NCBI RefSeq assembly: GCF_964340395.1
Contig: NC_135566.1
Span: 21,876,635 to 21,940,634 of the forward strand
Reading direction: 5' to 3'
Source of the DNA: Glandiceps talaboti
Taxonomy: Eukaryota > Hemichordata > Enteropneusta > Spengelidae
Length of the DNA: 64,000 bases
The notes beneath the pieces are model-generated. The model had not been told where the DNA came from. It did not search any database and saw nothing but the letters and a program-made list of their open reading frames with translations. Position 1 is the stretch's first letter. Each line of letters opens with the position of its first letter. This document shows positions 46,987 to 60,700 of the stretch, piece by piece. A program made the position numbers and the translations under genes.

Positions 46987-47476
46987 GGCAACAAAATTTA
47001 CTATAGATTCTTGGCATTTTGATAAACATATTTGTTCGAATATCAAAAATTTTACAGTTGTGCTATAACACCATTGGGGTTCTTTTATTGGGTATTTAAT
47101 ATTTTGTGTTAACTATTAACTTTATAATAATTCTGTGTGAAATCCAGAATTTAACAGATACCAAGGAAAATACCTTGAAACAAACGCCAATGAATTTATT
47201 AATTATCATGCTCATCAGCTTTGGAGATCAAAAGCTAGGCTATAACACTTGAACAGTTCAAACTATTTTAGCATTAATTTGAGCTTTTGATGTTTCTGTC
47301 AACGATGATAAGGAGGATCATTGACCTAGCCAGATCAACCCATGTTATGAATTATCAAATACATCACACATAGGTTAATGTCTGTCTAGTTGTTAAGATT
47401 AGTTTCATCTCAAATACCTGTAAACATTGTGACTAGTAATTTGTCAATTATTTACTTTTAACATGTTCTACTTCAG

Positions 47477-47562
47477 AACTTCCTGGCAGTGAAACATTTA
47501 GTTTTTGTCTGACAACTTTACTGAGTGAAATAGCAGCTGAAGATGATGACTATACTCTGAAG
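47477..47562 (+). CDS. PI4KA: PI4KA exon 4
   Basis: Eighty-six bases between acceptor TTCTACTTCAG and donor CTGAAG|GTAAGA. Two bases complete a lysine codon, and it ends on a codon boundary. The peptide LPGSETFSFCLTTLLSEIA matches human LPVAESFSFCLVTLLSDVA almost residue for residue. This is part of the helical N-terminal region. The donor is followed by three more copies of the same donor sequence at 26-bp spacing. Confidence 0.91.
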
Positions 47563-47646
47563 GTAAGAATATGAAAAATATAGCCAAGGTAAGAATATGA
47601 AAAATATAGCCAAGGTAAGAATATGAAAAATATAGCCAAGGTAAGG
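47561..47646 (+). repeat. 26-bp tandem repeat carrying the exon 4 donor
   Basis: Unit AAGGTAAGAATATGAAAAAT plus ATAGCC. GT donors occur at 47563 (real), 47589, 47615 and 47641, exactly 26 bases apart. The first three are AAG|GTAAGA and the last is AAG|GTAAGG. Confidence 0.95.
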
Positions 47647-47691
47647 GGCCGTGTCATTTTAAAACTGGCACACGACAAACATAATTCATGG

Positions 47692-47724
47692 TGGTGGTGG
47701 TGGTGGTGGTGGTGGGGGGGGGGG
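47692..47724. repeat. (TGG)n plus G10 tract
   Basis: TGG trinucleotides running into a pure G run; prone to slippage and possibly G-quadruplex forming. Confidence 0.9.
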
Positions 47725-48460
47725 TGTAAGAGGTCATTCTGTTTTGAGTGTGTCAAAATTGCAATAAGGATTTTTAATTCTTACTAAAATGGAAACAAGA
47801 GGCAATGCTATTTTTCTTGTCTTGAAGAAATGAAAACTTTGCGGACATACACGGACATATGGCCAAGTAACCCTGCTGGCCAGGGAGTGATGTACAATAA
47901 ATGAATGACAAAAACAACCACTTAAATGCTATGAAAACATGGTTTTATTATTCACCAACACCTAAATAGAAGTCTCTGAAATCAAGAGACTTTTTTTTTT
48001 CATTTGTTGGGTCGTTACAATCATATATGATGGTACTTGACAACACACACATCAACCAATTTCTTGCGACTTGGATGATAAGCCCACAGCCAAAGGAAGG
48101 CCTTACACTTATTGTAGATATTACCTCATTTACTTGTACCTGTAACTCCTGGTTTTGAAATATCCGACATAGCTTTGAGGATTACCTAATGCCAAATACT
48201 AGACGGGTTTGCTGTTTAGACAAATGTACACAAATGTAAACAACACAGCACTCTACCACCTATGTAACAGCATGGGATCTTGTTAGTGAAAGTTAACAAA
48301 GTGGGTACATGATAAGCCGATTGTTCAATCATTGTGGGAACTGTTAAAGGACCTTCATGATAATTGATTTGAATACAGTGTATGGAGAGGATGTTGCCAA
48401 AAGCCACCTACACGAAGGTTCTAAGTTGGGTATAACTAGACTCAACAGTCGTCATAACTT
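47725..48460 (+). other. PI4KA intron 4, spacer
   Basis: Unique-looking intronic DNA with a T10 run near 47991. No exon or gene is recognised. Confidence 0.5.
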
Positions 48461-48497
48461 TTTACCTCCTGTAAAGATATGGGAGGTATTAAAAGGG

Positions 48498-48540
<43 letters not shown>

Positions 48541-48574
48541 CATCTGTGTATGTGTGTATGTGTGTGTGTGTGTG

Positions 48575-48627
<53 letters not shown>

Positions 48628-49390
48628 GACTCTGTCTGTCTGTCTGTCTCTGTCTGTCTGTGTGTGTATGTATGTGTGTGTCTGTCTGGCTCTGTCTGTG
48701 TCATCATTTTCTTAAAAATAGCCTGCTCAATTATACTGAAATTTGCTACACATCTTCCATATGCTAATGGCAAGTACTGATTAGATTTTGGTAAACATCC
48801 AATGAACATTAATTAGTTTTTTGCATAATTAATGGTTTTGTATTTGGAATGCATATATATTTGGAATGCATACTTCAAATTCAATATAATTTGGTGCATA
48901 TGTTAACTATAACAAGGCGCATATGTCCTATAAGGTTTGTTGATTTAGCTTAAAGCTTTTATGAATAATTTGCAAATTTAATGAATTTTGGTAATTAGGC
49001 TATATCTTTAAAATACATACTAGTACTTCAATTTCAATATAATTTAGTACATAAATTAACCATAACAAAGCGCATATGTCCTATAAAGTTTGTTGATGTA
49101 GGTTGCAATTTTAATGAATAATTTGCATAATTAATGATTTTCGGTAATTAGGCTATTTCTTAAGAATGCAAACTTCAAATTCAGATAATTTTGTATATAT
49201 ATTAATGGTCAATGGTGAAGAAGTGCATGTATCATTTAAAGCTTGATGTTGTAACTTATAATCTATATGATTAATTTGCATAATCAATGTTTTTTGTAAA
49301 AATTAGACAATATGTTAACTGTGCAAGCTTCAAATTTCATTTTGTTTCATACCATTAATTTTCCAATTAGTGGAATGCTTAACTCAGATG
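48461..49390 (+). mobile_element. Dispersed repeat with CTGT microsatellite and AT-rich monomers
   Basis: ACCTCCTGTAAAGATATGGGAGGT starts the segment as an inverted ACCTCC/GGAGGT pair. It is followed by (CTGT)n/(GTGT)n at 48500-48705, then about four diverged monomers of roughly 145 bp with AATTTGCATAATTAATG, GCGCATATGTCCTATAA and TAATTAGGCTATTTCTT. Its layout (palindromic head, CTGT run, TGCATAATTAATG monomers) matches the 42984 and 54695 copies. Confidence 0.65.
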
Positions 49391-49624
49391 CCTGGTTAAC
49401 CACTAACGCTTCTGGGTTGGTACAGATGTTGGATTATATATTTATGTGTTTGAATCCTCAGTGAACAGCATGCGTTGTGTATCATGTCTATAGAACAAAG
49501 AATGTGCTTTGTACATACTGATTATTATATCGCATGTTATGGATTATATATGTGTACATAATTAGTGATAAATAAATAATATTTCAGAATTTTTTTTACA
49601 ATACGACAATATTATCCACATCTG

Positions 49625-52600
49625 AATACAGACTACTAGGGTATAACATGAAAGTAATACGAATGTAAATACAGACTACTAGGGTATAACATGAAAGTAA
49701 TACGAATGTAAATACAGACTACTAGGGTATAACATGAAAGTAATACGAATGTAAATACAGACTACTAGGGTATAACATGAAAGTAATACGAATGTAAATA
49801 CAGACTACTAGGGTATAACATGAAACTAATACGAATGTAAATACAGACTACTAGGGTATAACGTGAAAGTAATACGAATGTAAATACAGACTACTAGGGT
49901 ATAACATGAAAGTAATACGAATGTAAATACAGACTACTAGGGTATAACATGAAAGTAATACGAATGTAAATACAGACTACTAGGGTATAACGTGAAAGTA
50001 ATACGAATGTAAATACAGACTACTAGGGTATAACGTGAAAGTAATGCGAATGTAAATACAGACTACTAGGGTATAACGTGAAACTAATACGAATGTAAAT
50101 ACAGACTACTAGGGTATAACGTGAAAGTAATACGAATGTAAATACAGACTACTAGGGTATAACGTGAAAGTAATACGAATGTAAATACAGACTACTAGGG
50201 TATAACGTGAAAGTAATACGAATGTAAATACAGACTACTAGGGTATAACATGAAAGTAATACGAATGTAAATACAGACTACTAGGGTATAACGTGAAAGT
50301 AATACGAATGTAAATACAGACTACTAGGGTATAACGTGAAAGTAATACGAATGTAAATACAGACTACTAGGGTATAACATGAAAGTAATACGAATGTAAA
50401 TACAGACTACTAGGGTATAACATGAAAGTAATACGAATGTAAATACAGACTACTAGGGTATAACATGAAAGTAATACGAATGTAAATACAGATTACTAGG
50501 GTATAACATGAAAGTAATACAAATGTAAATACAGATTACTAGGGTATAACATGAAAGTAATACAAATGTAAATACAGATTACTAGGGTATAACATGAAAG
50601 TAATACAAATGTAAATACAGATTACTAGGGTATAACATGAAAGTAATACAAATGTAAATACAGATTACTAGGGTATAACATGAAAGTAATACAAATGTAA
50701 ATACAGATTACTAGGGTATAACATGAAAGTAATACAAATGTAAATACAGATTACTAGGGTATAACATGAAAGTAATACAAATGTAAATACAGATTACTAG
50801 GGTATAACATGAAAGTAATATGAATGTAATACAGACTACTAGGGTATAACATGAAAGTAATACAAATGTAAATACAGATTACTAGGGTATAACATGAAAG
50901 TAATACGAATGTAAATACAGACTACTAGGGTATAACATGAAAGTAATACAAATGTAAATACAGATTACTAGGGTATAACATGAAAGTAATACAAATGTAA
51001 ATACAGATTACTAGGGTATAACATGAAAGTAATACAAATGTAAATACAGATTACTAGGGTATAACATGAAAGTAATACAAATGTAAATACAGATTACTAG
51101 GGTATAACATGAAAGTAATACAAATGTAAATACAGATTACTAGGGTATAACATGAAAGTAATACAAATGTAAATACAGATTACTAGGGTATAACATGAAA
51201 GTAATATGAATGTAATACAGACTACTAGGGTATAACATGAAAGTAATACAAATGTAAATACAGATTACTAGGGTATAACATGAAAGTAATACGAATGTAA
51301 ATACAGACTACTAGGGTATAACGTGAAAGTAATACGAATGTAAATACAGACTACTAGGGTATAACATGAAAGTAATACGAATGTAAATACAGACTACTAG
51401 GGTATAACATGAAAGTAATACGAATGTAAATACCGACTACTAGGGTATAACGTGAAAGTAATACGAATGTAAATACAGACTACTAGGGTATAACATGAAA
51501 GTAATACGAATGTAAATACAGACTACTAGGGTATAACATGAAAGTAATACGAATGTAAATACAGACTACTAGGGTATAACATGAAAGTAATACGAATGTA
51601 AATACAGACTACTAGGGTATAACATGAAAGTAATACGAATGTAAATACAGACTACTAGGGTATAACATGAAAGTAATACGAATGTAAATACAGACTACTA
51701 GGGTATAACATGAAAGTAATACAAATGTAAATACAGACTACTAGGGTATAACATGAAAGTAATACGAATGTAAATACAGACTACTAGGGTATAACGTGAA
51801 AGTAATACGAATGTAAATACAGACTACTAGGGTATAACGTGAAAGTAATACGAATGTAAATACAGACTACTAGGGTATAACATGAAAGTAATATGAATGT
51901 AATACAGACTACTAGGGTATAACGTGAAAGTAATACGAATGTAAATACAGACTACTAGGGTATAACATGAAAGTAATACGAATGTAAATACAGACTACTA
52001 GGGTATAACATGAAAGTAATACGAATGTAAATACAGACTACTAGGGTATAACATAAAAGTAATACAAATGTAAATACAGACTACTAGGGTATAACATGAA
52101 AGTAATACGAATGTAAATACAGACTACTAGGGTATAACATGAAAGTAATACGAATGTAAATACAGACTACTAGGGTATAACATGAAAGTAATACAAATGT
52201 AAATACAGACTACTAGGGTATAACATGAAAGTAATACGAATGTAAATACAGACTACTAGAGTATAACATGAAAGTAATATGAATGTAAATACAGACTACT
52301 AGGGTATAACATGAAAGTAATATGAATGTAATACAGACTACTAGGGTATAACATGAAAGTAATACGAATCTAAATACAGACTACTAGGGTATAACATGAA
52401 AGTAATACAAATGTAAATACAGATTACTAGGGTATAACATGAAAGTAATACAAATGTAAATACAGACTACTAGGGTATAACATGAAAGTAATACGAATGT
52501 AAATACAGACTACTAGGGTATAACATGAAAGTAATACGAATGTAAATACAGACTACTAGGGTATAACATGAAAGTAATACGAATGTAAATACAGACTACT

Positions 52601-54180
52601 AGGGTATAACGTGAAAGTAATACGAATGTAAATACAGACTACTAGGGTATAACGTGAAAGTAATACGAATGTAAATACAGACTACTAGGGTATAACATGA
52701 AAGTAATACGAATGTAAATACAGACTACTAGGGTATAACATGAAACTAATACGAATGTAAATACAGACTACTAGGGTATAACATGAAAGTAATACAAATG
52801 TAAATACAGATTACTAGGGTATAACATGAAAGTAATACGAATGTAAATACAGACTACTAGGGTATAACATGAAAGTAATACGAATGTAAATACAGACTAC
52901 TAGGGTATAACATGAAAGTAATACGAATGTAAATACAGACTACTAGAGTATAACATGAAAGTAATATGAATGTAAATACAGACTACTAGGGTATAACATG
53001 AAAGTAATATGAATGTAATACAGACTACTAGGGTATAACATGAAAGTAATACGAATCTAAATACAGACTACTAGGGTATAACATGAAAGTAATACAAATG
53101 TAAATACAGATTACTAGGGTATAACATGAAAGTAATACGAATGTAAATACAGACTACTAGGGTATAACATGAAAGTAATACGAATGTAAATACAGACTAC
53201 TAGGGTATAACATGAAAGTAATACGAATGTAAATACAGACTACTAGAGTATAACATGAAAGTAATATGAATGTAAATACAGACTACTAGGGTATAACATG
53301 AAAGTAATATGAATGTAATACAGACTACTAGGGTATAACATGAAAGTAATACGAATCTAAATACAGACTACTAGGGTATAACATGAAAGTAATACAAATG
53401 TAAATACAGATTACTAGGGTATAACATGAAAGTAATACAAATGTAAATACAGATTACTAGGGTATAACATGAAAGTAATACAAATGTAAATACAGACTAC
53501 TAGGGTATAACATGAAAGTAATACGAATGTAAATACAGACTACTAGGGTATAACATGAAAGTAATACGAATGTAAATACAGACTACTAGGGTATAACATG
53601 AAAGTAATACGAATGTAAATACAGACTACTAGGGTATAACGTGAAAGTAATACGAATGTAAATACAGACTACTAGGGTATAACGTGAAAGTAATACGAAT
53701 GTAAATACAGACTACTAGGGTATAACATGAAAGTAATACGAATGTAAATACAGACTACTAGGGTATAACATGAAAGTAATACGAATGTAAATACAGACTA
53801 CTAGGGTATAACATGAAAGTAATACGAATGTAAATACAGACTACTAGGGTATACAATGAAAGTAATACAAATGCAAATACAGACTACTAGGGTATAACAT
53901 GAAAGTAATACGAATGTAAATACAGACTACTAGGGTATAACATGAAAGTAATACGAATGTAAATACAGACTACTAGGGTATAACGTGAAAGTAATACAAA
54001 TGCAAATACAGACTACTAGGGTATAACATGAAAGTAATACGAATGTAAATACAGACTACTAGGGTATAACATGAAAGTAATACGAATGTAAATACAGACT
54101 ACTAGGGTATAACATGAAAGTAATACGAATGTAAATACAGACTACTAGGGTATAACATGAAAGTAATACAAATGTAAATC
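49625..54180. repeat. 43-bp tandem repeat, about 106 copies, PI4KA intron 4
   Basis: Unit core ACAGACTACTAGGGTATAAC plus (A/G)TGAAAGTAATACGAATGTAAAT. Variants are ACAGATTAC, ACAAATG, GTGAAAG, and a 42-base unit (ATGTAATACAG). A marker cluster (TACTAGAG, then the 42-base unit, then GAATCTAAAT) occurs three times, with TACTAGA at 52254, 52941 and 53241. A run of ACAGATTAC units dominates 50490-51280. Confidence 0.97.
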
Positions 54181-54512
54181 AGAAATTACCGATGAGATGT
54201 GACCTTTAAACTTGGACTAAAGTCTTGTAGATAGTGTGGTGTATTGACAGGGTTCACATGGTCCTGGAAAACCCTAGAAAACCCTGGAATTTCAACCCCC
54301 AGTCATTCATTTTCCCATTTTGTATTAAGAAATTTCAAGGTTAAACTAAATTGAAGAAATTACATTTCTTGTGCATAACTTTTAAAATGACATTGCCCAT
54401 AAGAATATCATGAATGTCATGTGGTTTCATCAATTTCATGTGGGTACAGGTGGAATAAACCATGTCACATTTTTTATATTTTCAACAATTCAAATACTTT
54501 TTTGATTTTCAG

Positions 54513-54591
54513 ATAATTCAAGTTCAGCTGGATGTGTTCCAGACCCTTGGTAAATTGTGTCAAAGTGCTAGTACTGGTGAAGGGGCAAGAA
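54513..54591 (+). CDS. PI4KA: PI4KA exon 5
   Basis: Seventy-nine bases between acceptor TTTTGATTTTCAG and donor AAGAA|GTAAGT; phase 0 in, one base out. The peptide IIQVQLDVFQTLGKLCQSAS corresponds to human [20 protein letters not shown]. This is the weakest-matching exon of the series, but its position, splice sites and phase fit between exons 4 and 6. Confidence 0.82.
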
Positions 54592-54694
54592 GTAAGTCAG
54601 CATAGTAAACATCCATTGATTTAATTACAATTAAATGTCTATCCTTGTTGACATTCATTATCCTGTTCTAACCAAATCCAGCGTCACTATTTTT

Positions 54695-54726
54695 TAGCTC
54701 CCGTATGGGAGGTAATGTCGTGGCAA

Positions 54727-54757
<31 letters not shown>

Positions 54758-54905
54758 GCAGAAATTTTCCACTGATATCTCAAAAAGTACTGAAGCAAAT
54801 GTTTTGCAATTAACTATGTGGCATTGTTGGCCTGTAACTTAGCGCTGATTAGTTTTTGTTGGGTAGTGCTTGCATAATTAATGATAATTTCTATAATTAA
54901 TGACA
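54695..54905 (+). mobile_element. Dispersed repeat, AGCTCCCGTATGGGAGG family, copy 2
   Basis: Close copy of the head of 42984-43660: CTCCCGTATGGGAG, CTGT run, CACTGATATCTCAAAAAGTA, GCTTGCATAATTAATG. It is shorter, ending after the second TAATTAATG. Confidence 0.75.
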
Positions 54906-54907
54906 CA

Positions 54908-55325
54908 TAGTGAAGCCCTTTTAATAGTAGGCACCCAGTTAGGCCTAATCAGTCTTTGTATCTCACTTGTATTTGATCTTGAGGCAGACATTGGACTTGA
55001 AGGAAATGACACCATGTGTGTGTAGATCCAGCAAGCAAGTCAACTACTTATTTTATTACATACTCATACAGGTTTTTTGTACTCCCAAATATTGATATTT
55101 CCTTTCCAAAGGTATGGGAAGGCATACTAAAGATTCAAATTTATAATTTTATATGTCTTTGCTTGTTTCACTAGTGTTTTTCAATGTTGCTACACACAGT
55201 AAAGCCCTTTAGTAGGCACCCAGCCTGGCCATAATCAGTCTTTGCATCATCACTTGTTGTATTTGATCTTGAGGCAGACTTTGGACTTGAAGGAAATGAC
55301 ACCATTATGTAATAGTGTAGATCTA
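54908..55325. repeat. ~125-bp direct repeat pair
   Basis: 54908-55030 and 55195-55325 share AGTRAAGCCCTTT, AGTAGGCACCCAG, TTTGATCTTGAGGCAGAC and TTGGACTTGAAGGAAATGAC. The second copy runs directly into the 56-bp array. Confidence 0.8.
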
Positions 55326-57395
55326 GCCATCTACTAGTTATGAATGGTACTAATAGTGTGTATACTGACTTAGCACTCTTAGCCATCTACTAGTCATGAA
55401 TGGTACTAATAGTGTGTACACTGACTTAGTACTCTTAGCCATCTACTAGTCATGAATGGTACTTATAGTGTGTATACTGACTTAGTACTCTTAGCCATCT
55501 ACTAGTCATGAATGGTACTTATAGTGTGTACACTGACTTAGCACTCTTAGCCATCTACTAGTCATGAATGGTACTAATAGTGTGTATACTGACTTAGTAC
55601 TCTTAGCCATCTACTAGTCATGAATGGTACTAATAGTATGTACACTGACTTAGTACTCTTAGCCATCTACTAGTCATGAATGGTATTAATAGTGTGTACA
55701 CTGACTTAGCACTCTTAGCCATCTACTAGTCATGAATGGTACTAATAGTGTGTACACTGACTTAGCACTCTTAGCCATCTACTAGTCATGAATGGTACTA
55801 ATAGTGTGTATACTGACTTAGTACTCTTAGCCATCTACTAGTCATGAATGGTACTAATAGTGTGTACACTGACTTAGCACTCTTAGCCATCTACTAGTCA
55901 TGAATGGTACTAATAGTGTGTACACTGACTTAGCACTCTTAGCCATCTACTAGTCATGAATGGTGCTAATAGTGTGTACACTGACTTAGCACTCTTAGCC
56001 ATCTACTAGTCATGAATGGTACTAATAGTGTGTACACTGACTTAACACTCTTAGCCATCTACTAGTCATGAATGGTACTAATAGTGTGTACACTGACTTA
56101 ACACTCTTAGCCATCTACTAGTCATGAATGGTACTAATAGTGTGTATACTGACTTAGCACTCTTAGCCATCTACTAGTCATGAATGGTACTAATAGTGTG
56201 TATACTGACTTAGTACTCTTAGCCATCTACTAGTCATGAATGGTACTAATAGTGTGTATACTGACTTAACACTCTTAGCCATCTACTAGTCATGAATGGT
56301 ACTAATAGTGTGTACACTGACTTAACACTCTTAGCCATCTACTAGTCATGAATAGTACTAATAGTGTGTATACTGACTTAGCACTCTTAGCCATCTACTA
56401 GTCATGAATGGTACTAATAGTGTGTGCACTGACTTGGCACTCTTAGCCATCTACTAGTCATGAATGGTACTTATAGTGTGTACACTGACTTAGCACTCTT
56501 AGCCATCTACTAGTCATGAATGGTACTAATAGTGTGTATACTGACTTAGCACTCTTAGCCATCTACTAGTTATGAATGGTACTAATAGTGTGTACACTGA
56601 CTTAGCACTCTTAGCCATCTACTAGTCATGAATGGTACTTATAGTGTGTACACTGACTTAACACTCTTAGCCATCTACTAGTCATGAATGGTACTTATAG
56701 TGTGTATACTGACTTAGTACTCTTAGCCATCTACTAGTCATGAATGGTACTTATAGTGTGTACACTGACTTAGTACTCTTAGCCATCTACTAGTCATGAA
56801 TGGTACTAATAGTGTGTACACTGACTTAGCACTCTTAGCCATCTACTAGTCATGAATGGTACTAATAGTGTGTATACTGACTTAGTACTCTTAGCCATCT
56901 ACTAGTCATGAATGGTACTTATAGTGTGTACAATGACTTAGTACTCTTAGCCATCTACTAGTCATGAATGGTACTTATAGTGTGTGTACTGACTTAGTAC
57001 TCTTAGCCATCTACTAGTCATGAATGGTACTTATAGTGTGTACACTGACTTAGTACTCTTAGCCATCTAGTAGTCATGAATGGTACTAATAGTGTGTATA
57101 CTGACTTAGTACTCTTAGCCATCTACTAGTCATGAATGGTACTTATAGTGTGTACACTGACTTAGCACTTTTAGCCATCTACTAGTCATGAATGGTACTA
57201 ATAGTGTGTACACTGACTTAGTACTCTTAGCCATCCACTAGTCATGAATGGTACTGATAGTGTGTATACTGACTTAGTACTCTTAGCCATCTACTAGTCA
57301 TGAATGGTACTTATAGTGTGTATACTGACTTAGTACTCTTAGCCATCTACTAGTTATGAATGGTACTAATAGTGTATATACTGACTTAACATTCT
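55326..57395. repeat. 56-bp tandem repeat, 37 copies, PI4KA intron 5
   Basis: Unit core GCCATCTACTAGTCATGAAT plus GGTACTAATAGTGTGTACACTGACTTAGCACTCTTA. The changing sites are ACTAATA/ACTTATA, TACAC/TATAC and AGCAC/AGTAC/AACAC. Unit length is constant throughout. Confidence 0.97.
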
Positions 57396-57424
57396 TGTAT
57401 TACAATATTATAAATAAATTTTCC

Positions 57425-57795
57425 AGATCATACAGTAAGGCCTAAGGAGCTAGGGAGTCATTTAACCATATAGTAAAGCTTAAGGGGCTAGGAAGTCATT
57501 TAACCATACAGTAAGGCCTAAGGGGCTAGGGAGTCATTTACCTTAAAGTAAGGCGTAAAGGGCTAGGGAGTCACTTAACCATACAGTAAGGCCTAGGGAG
57601 CTAGGGAGTCTTTTAACCATATAGTAAAGCTTAAGGGGCTAGGAAGTCATTTAACCATACAGTAAGGCCTAAGGGGCTAGGGAGTCATTTAACCATACAG
57701 TAAGGCCTAAGGAGCTAGGGGGTCATATATAACCACAGAGTTCGACCTAAGGACTAGGAAGTCATTTAACCATACAGTAAGGCTTAACAGCTATA
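57425..57795. repeat. 38-bp diverged tandem repeat (older part of composite array)
   Basis: About nine units with ACAGTAAGGCCTAAGGGGCT and AGGGAGTCATTTAACC, the most diverged part of the composite. They are clearly related to the 47- and 42-bp units that follow. Confidence 0.85.
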
Positions 57796-60700
57796 TAGTA
57801 TAAGACTAGAGACTGGAGGGTCATATATCATATATAACCATACAGTATAAGACCAAAGAGACTAGGGGGTCATATATCATATATAACCATACAGTATAAG
57901 ACTAGAGACTAGGGGGTCATATATCATATATAACCATACAGTATAAGACCAGAAACTAGGGGGTCATATATCATATATAACCATCCAGTATAAGACCAGA
58001 GACTAGGGGGTCATATATCATATATAACCATACTGTGTAAGACCAAAGAAACTAGGGGGCCATATATCATATATAACCATACAGTATAAGACCAGAGACT
58101 AGGGAGTCATATATCATATATAACCATACAGTATAAGACTAGAGACTAGGGGGTCATATATCATATATAACCATACAGTATAAGACCAGAAACTAGGGGG
58201 TCATATATCATATATAACCATCCAGTATAAGACCAGAGACTAGGGGGTCATATATCATATATAACCATACTGTGTAAGACCAAAGAAACTAGGGGGCCAT
58301 ATATCATATATAACCATACAGTATAAGACCAGAGACTAGGGAGTCATATATCATATATAACCATACAGTATAAGACCAAAGAGATTAGGGGGTCAAATAT
58401 CATATATAACCATACAGTGTAAGACCAAAGAAACTAGGGGGTCATATATCATATATAACCATACAGTGTAAGACCAGAGACTAGGGGGTCATATATCATA
58501 TATAACCATACTGTGTAAGACCAAAGAAACTAGGGGGTCATATATCATATATAACCATACAGTGTAAGACCAGAGACTAGGGGGTCATATATCATATATA
58601 ACCATACAATATAAGACCAAAGAGATTAGGGGGTCATATATCATATATAACCATACTGTGTAAGACCAAATAAACTAGGGGGTCATATATCATATATAAG
58701 CATACAGTGTAAGACCAGAGACTAGGGGGTCATATATCATATATAACCATACTGTGTAAGACCAGAGACTAGGGGGTCATATATCATATATAACCATACT
58801 GTGTAAGACCAAAGAGACTAGGGGGTCATATATCATATATAACCATACAGTATAAGACCAGAAACTAGGGGGTCATATATCATATATAACCATACAGTAT
58901 AAGACCAGAGACTAGGGGGTCATATATCATATATAACCATACAGTATAAGACCAGAGACTAGGGGGTCATATATCATATATAACCATACTGTGTAAGACC
59001 AAAGAAACTAGGGGGCCATATATCATATATAACCATACAGTATAAGACCAGAGACTAGGGGGTCACATATCATATATAACCATACTGTGTAAGACCAAAG
59101 AAACTAGGGGGTCATATATCATATATAACCATACAGTATAGGACCAGAGACTAGGGGGTCATATATCATATATAACCATACAGTATAAGACCAGAAACTA
59201 GGGGGTCATATATCATATATAACCATACAGTATAAGACCAGAGACTAGGGGGTCATATATCATATATAACCATACTGTGTAAGACCAAAGAAACTAGGGG
59301 GCCATATATCATATATAACCATACAGTATAAGACCAGAGACTAGGGGACCATATATCATATATAACCATACAGTATAAAACCAGAGACTAGGGGGTCATA
59401 TATATTATATAACCATACTGTGTAAGACCAAAGAAACTAGGGGGTCATATATCATATATAACCATACAGTATAAGACCAAAGAAACTAGGGGGCCATATA
59501 TCATATATAACCATACAGTATAAGACCAGAGACTAGGGGTCATATATCATATATAACCATACAGTATAAGACCAAAGAGATTAGGGGGTCAAATATCATA
59601 TATAACCATACAGTGTAAGACCAAAGAAACTAGGGGGTCATATATCATATATAACCATACAGTGTAAGACCAGAGACTAGGGGGTCATATATCATATATA
59701 ACCATACTGTGTAAGACCAAAGAAACTAGGGGGTCATATATCATATATAACCATACAGTGTAAGACCAGAGACTAGGGGGTCATATTTCATATATAACCA
59801 TACTGTGTAAGACCAGAGACTAGGGGGTCATATATCATATATAACCATACTGTGTAAGACCAAAGAAACTAGGGGGCCATATATCATATATAGCCATACA
59901 GTATAAGACCAGAGACTAGGGGGTCATATATCATATATAACCATACAATATAAGACCAAAGAGATTAGGGGGTCATATATCATATATAACCATACTGTGT
60001 AAGACCAAAGAAACTAGGGGGTCATATATCATATATAACCATACAGTGTAAGACCAGAGACTAGGGGGTCATATATCATATATAACCATACTGTGTAAGA
60101 CCAAAGAAACTAGGGGGTCATATATCATATATAACCATACAGTGTAAGACCAGAGACTAGGGGGTCATATATCATATATAACCATACAGTATAAGACCAG
60201 AAACTAGGGGTCATATATCATATATAACCATACAGTATAAGACCAGAGACTAGGGGGTCATATATCATATATAACCATACAGTATAAGACCAGAGACTAG
60301 GGGGTCATATATCATATATAACCATACTGTGTAAGACCAAAGAAACTAGGGGGCCATATATCATATATAACCATACAGTATAAGACCAGAGACTAGGGGG
60401 TCATATATCATATATAACCATACTGTGTAAGACCAAAGAAACTAGGGGGTCATATATCATATATAACCATACAGTATAGGACCAGAGACTAGGGGGTCAT
60501 ATATCATATATAACCATACAGTATAAGACCAGAAACTAGGGGGTCATATATCATATATAACCATACAGTATAAGACCAGAGACTAGGGGGTCATATATCA
60601 TATATAACCATACTGTGTAAGACCAAAGAAACTAGGGGGCCATATATCATATATAACCATACAGTATAAGACCAGAGACTAGGGGACCATATATCATATA

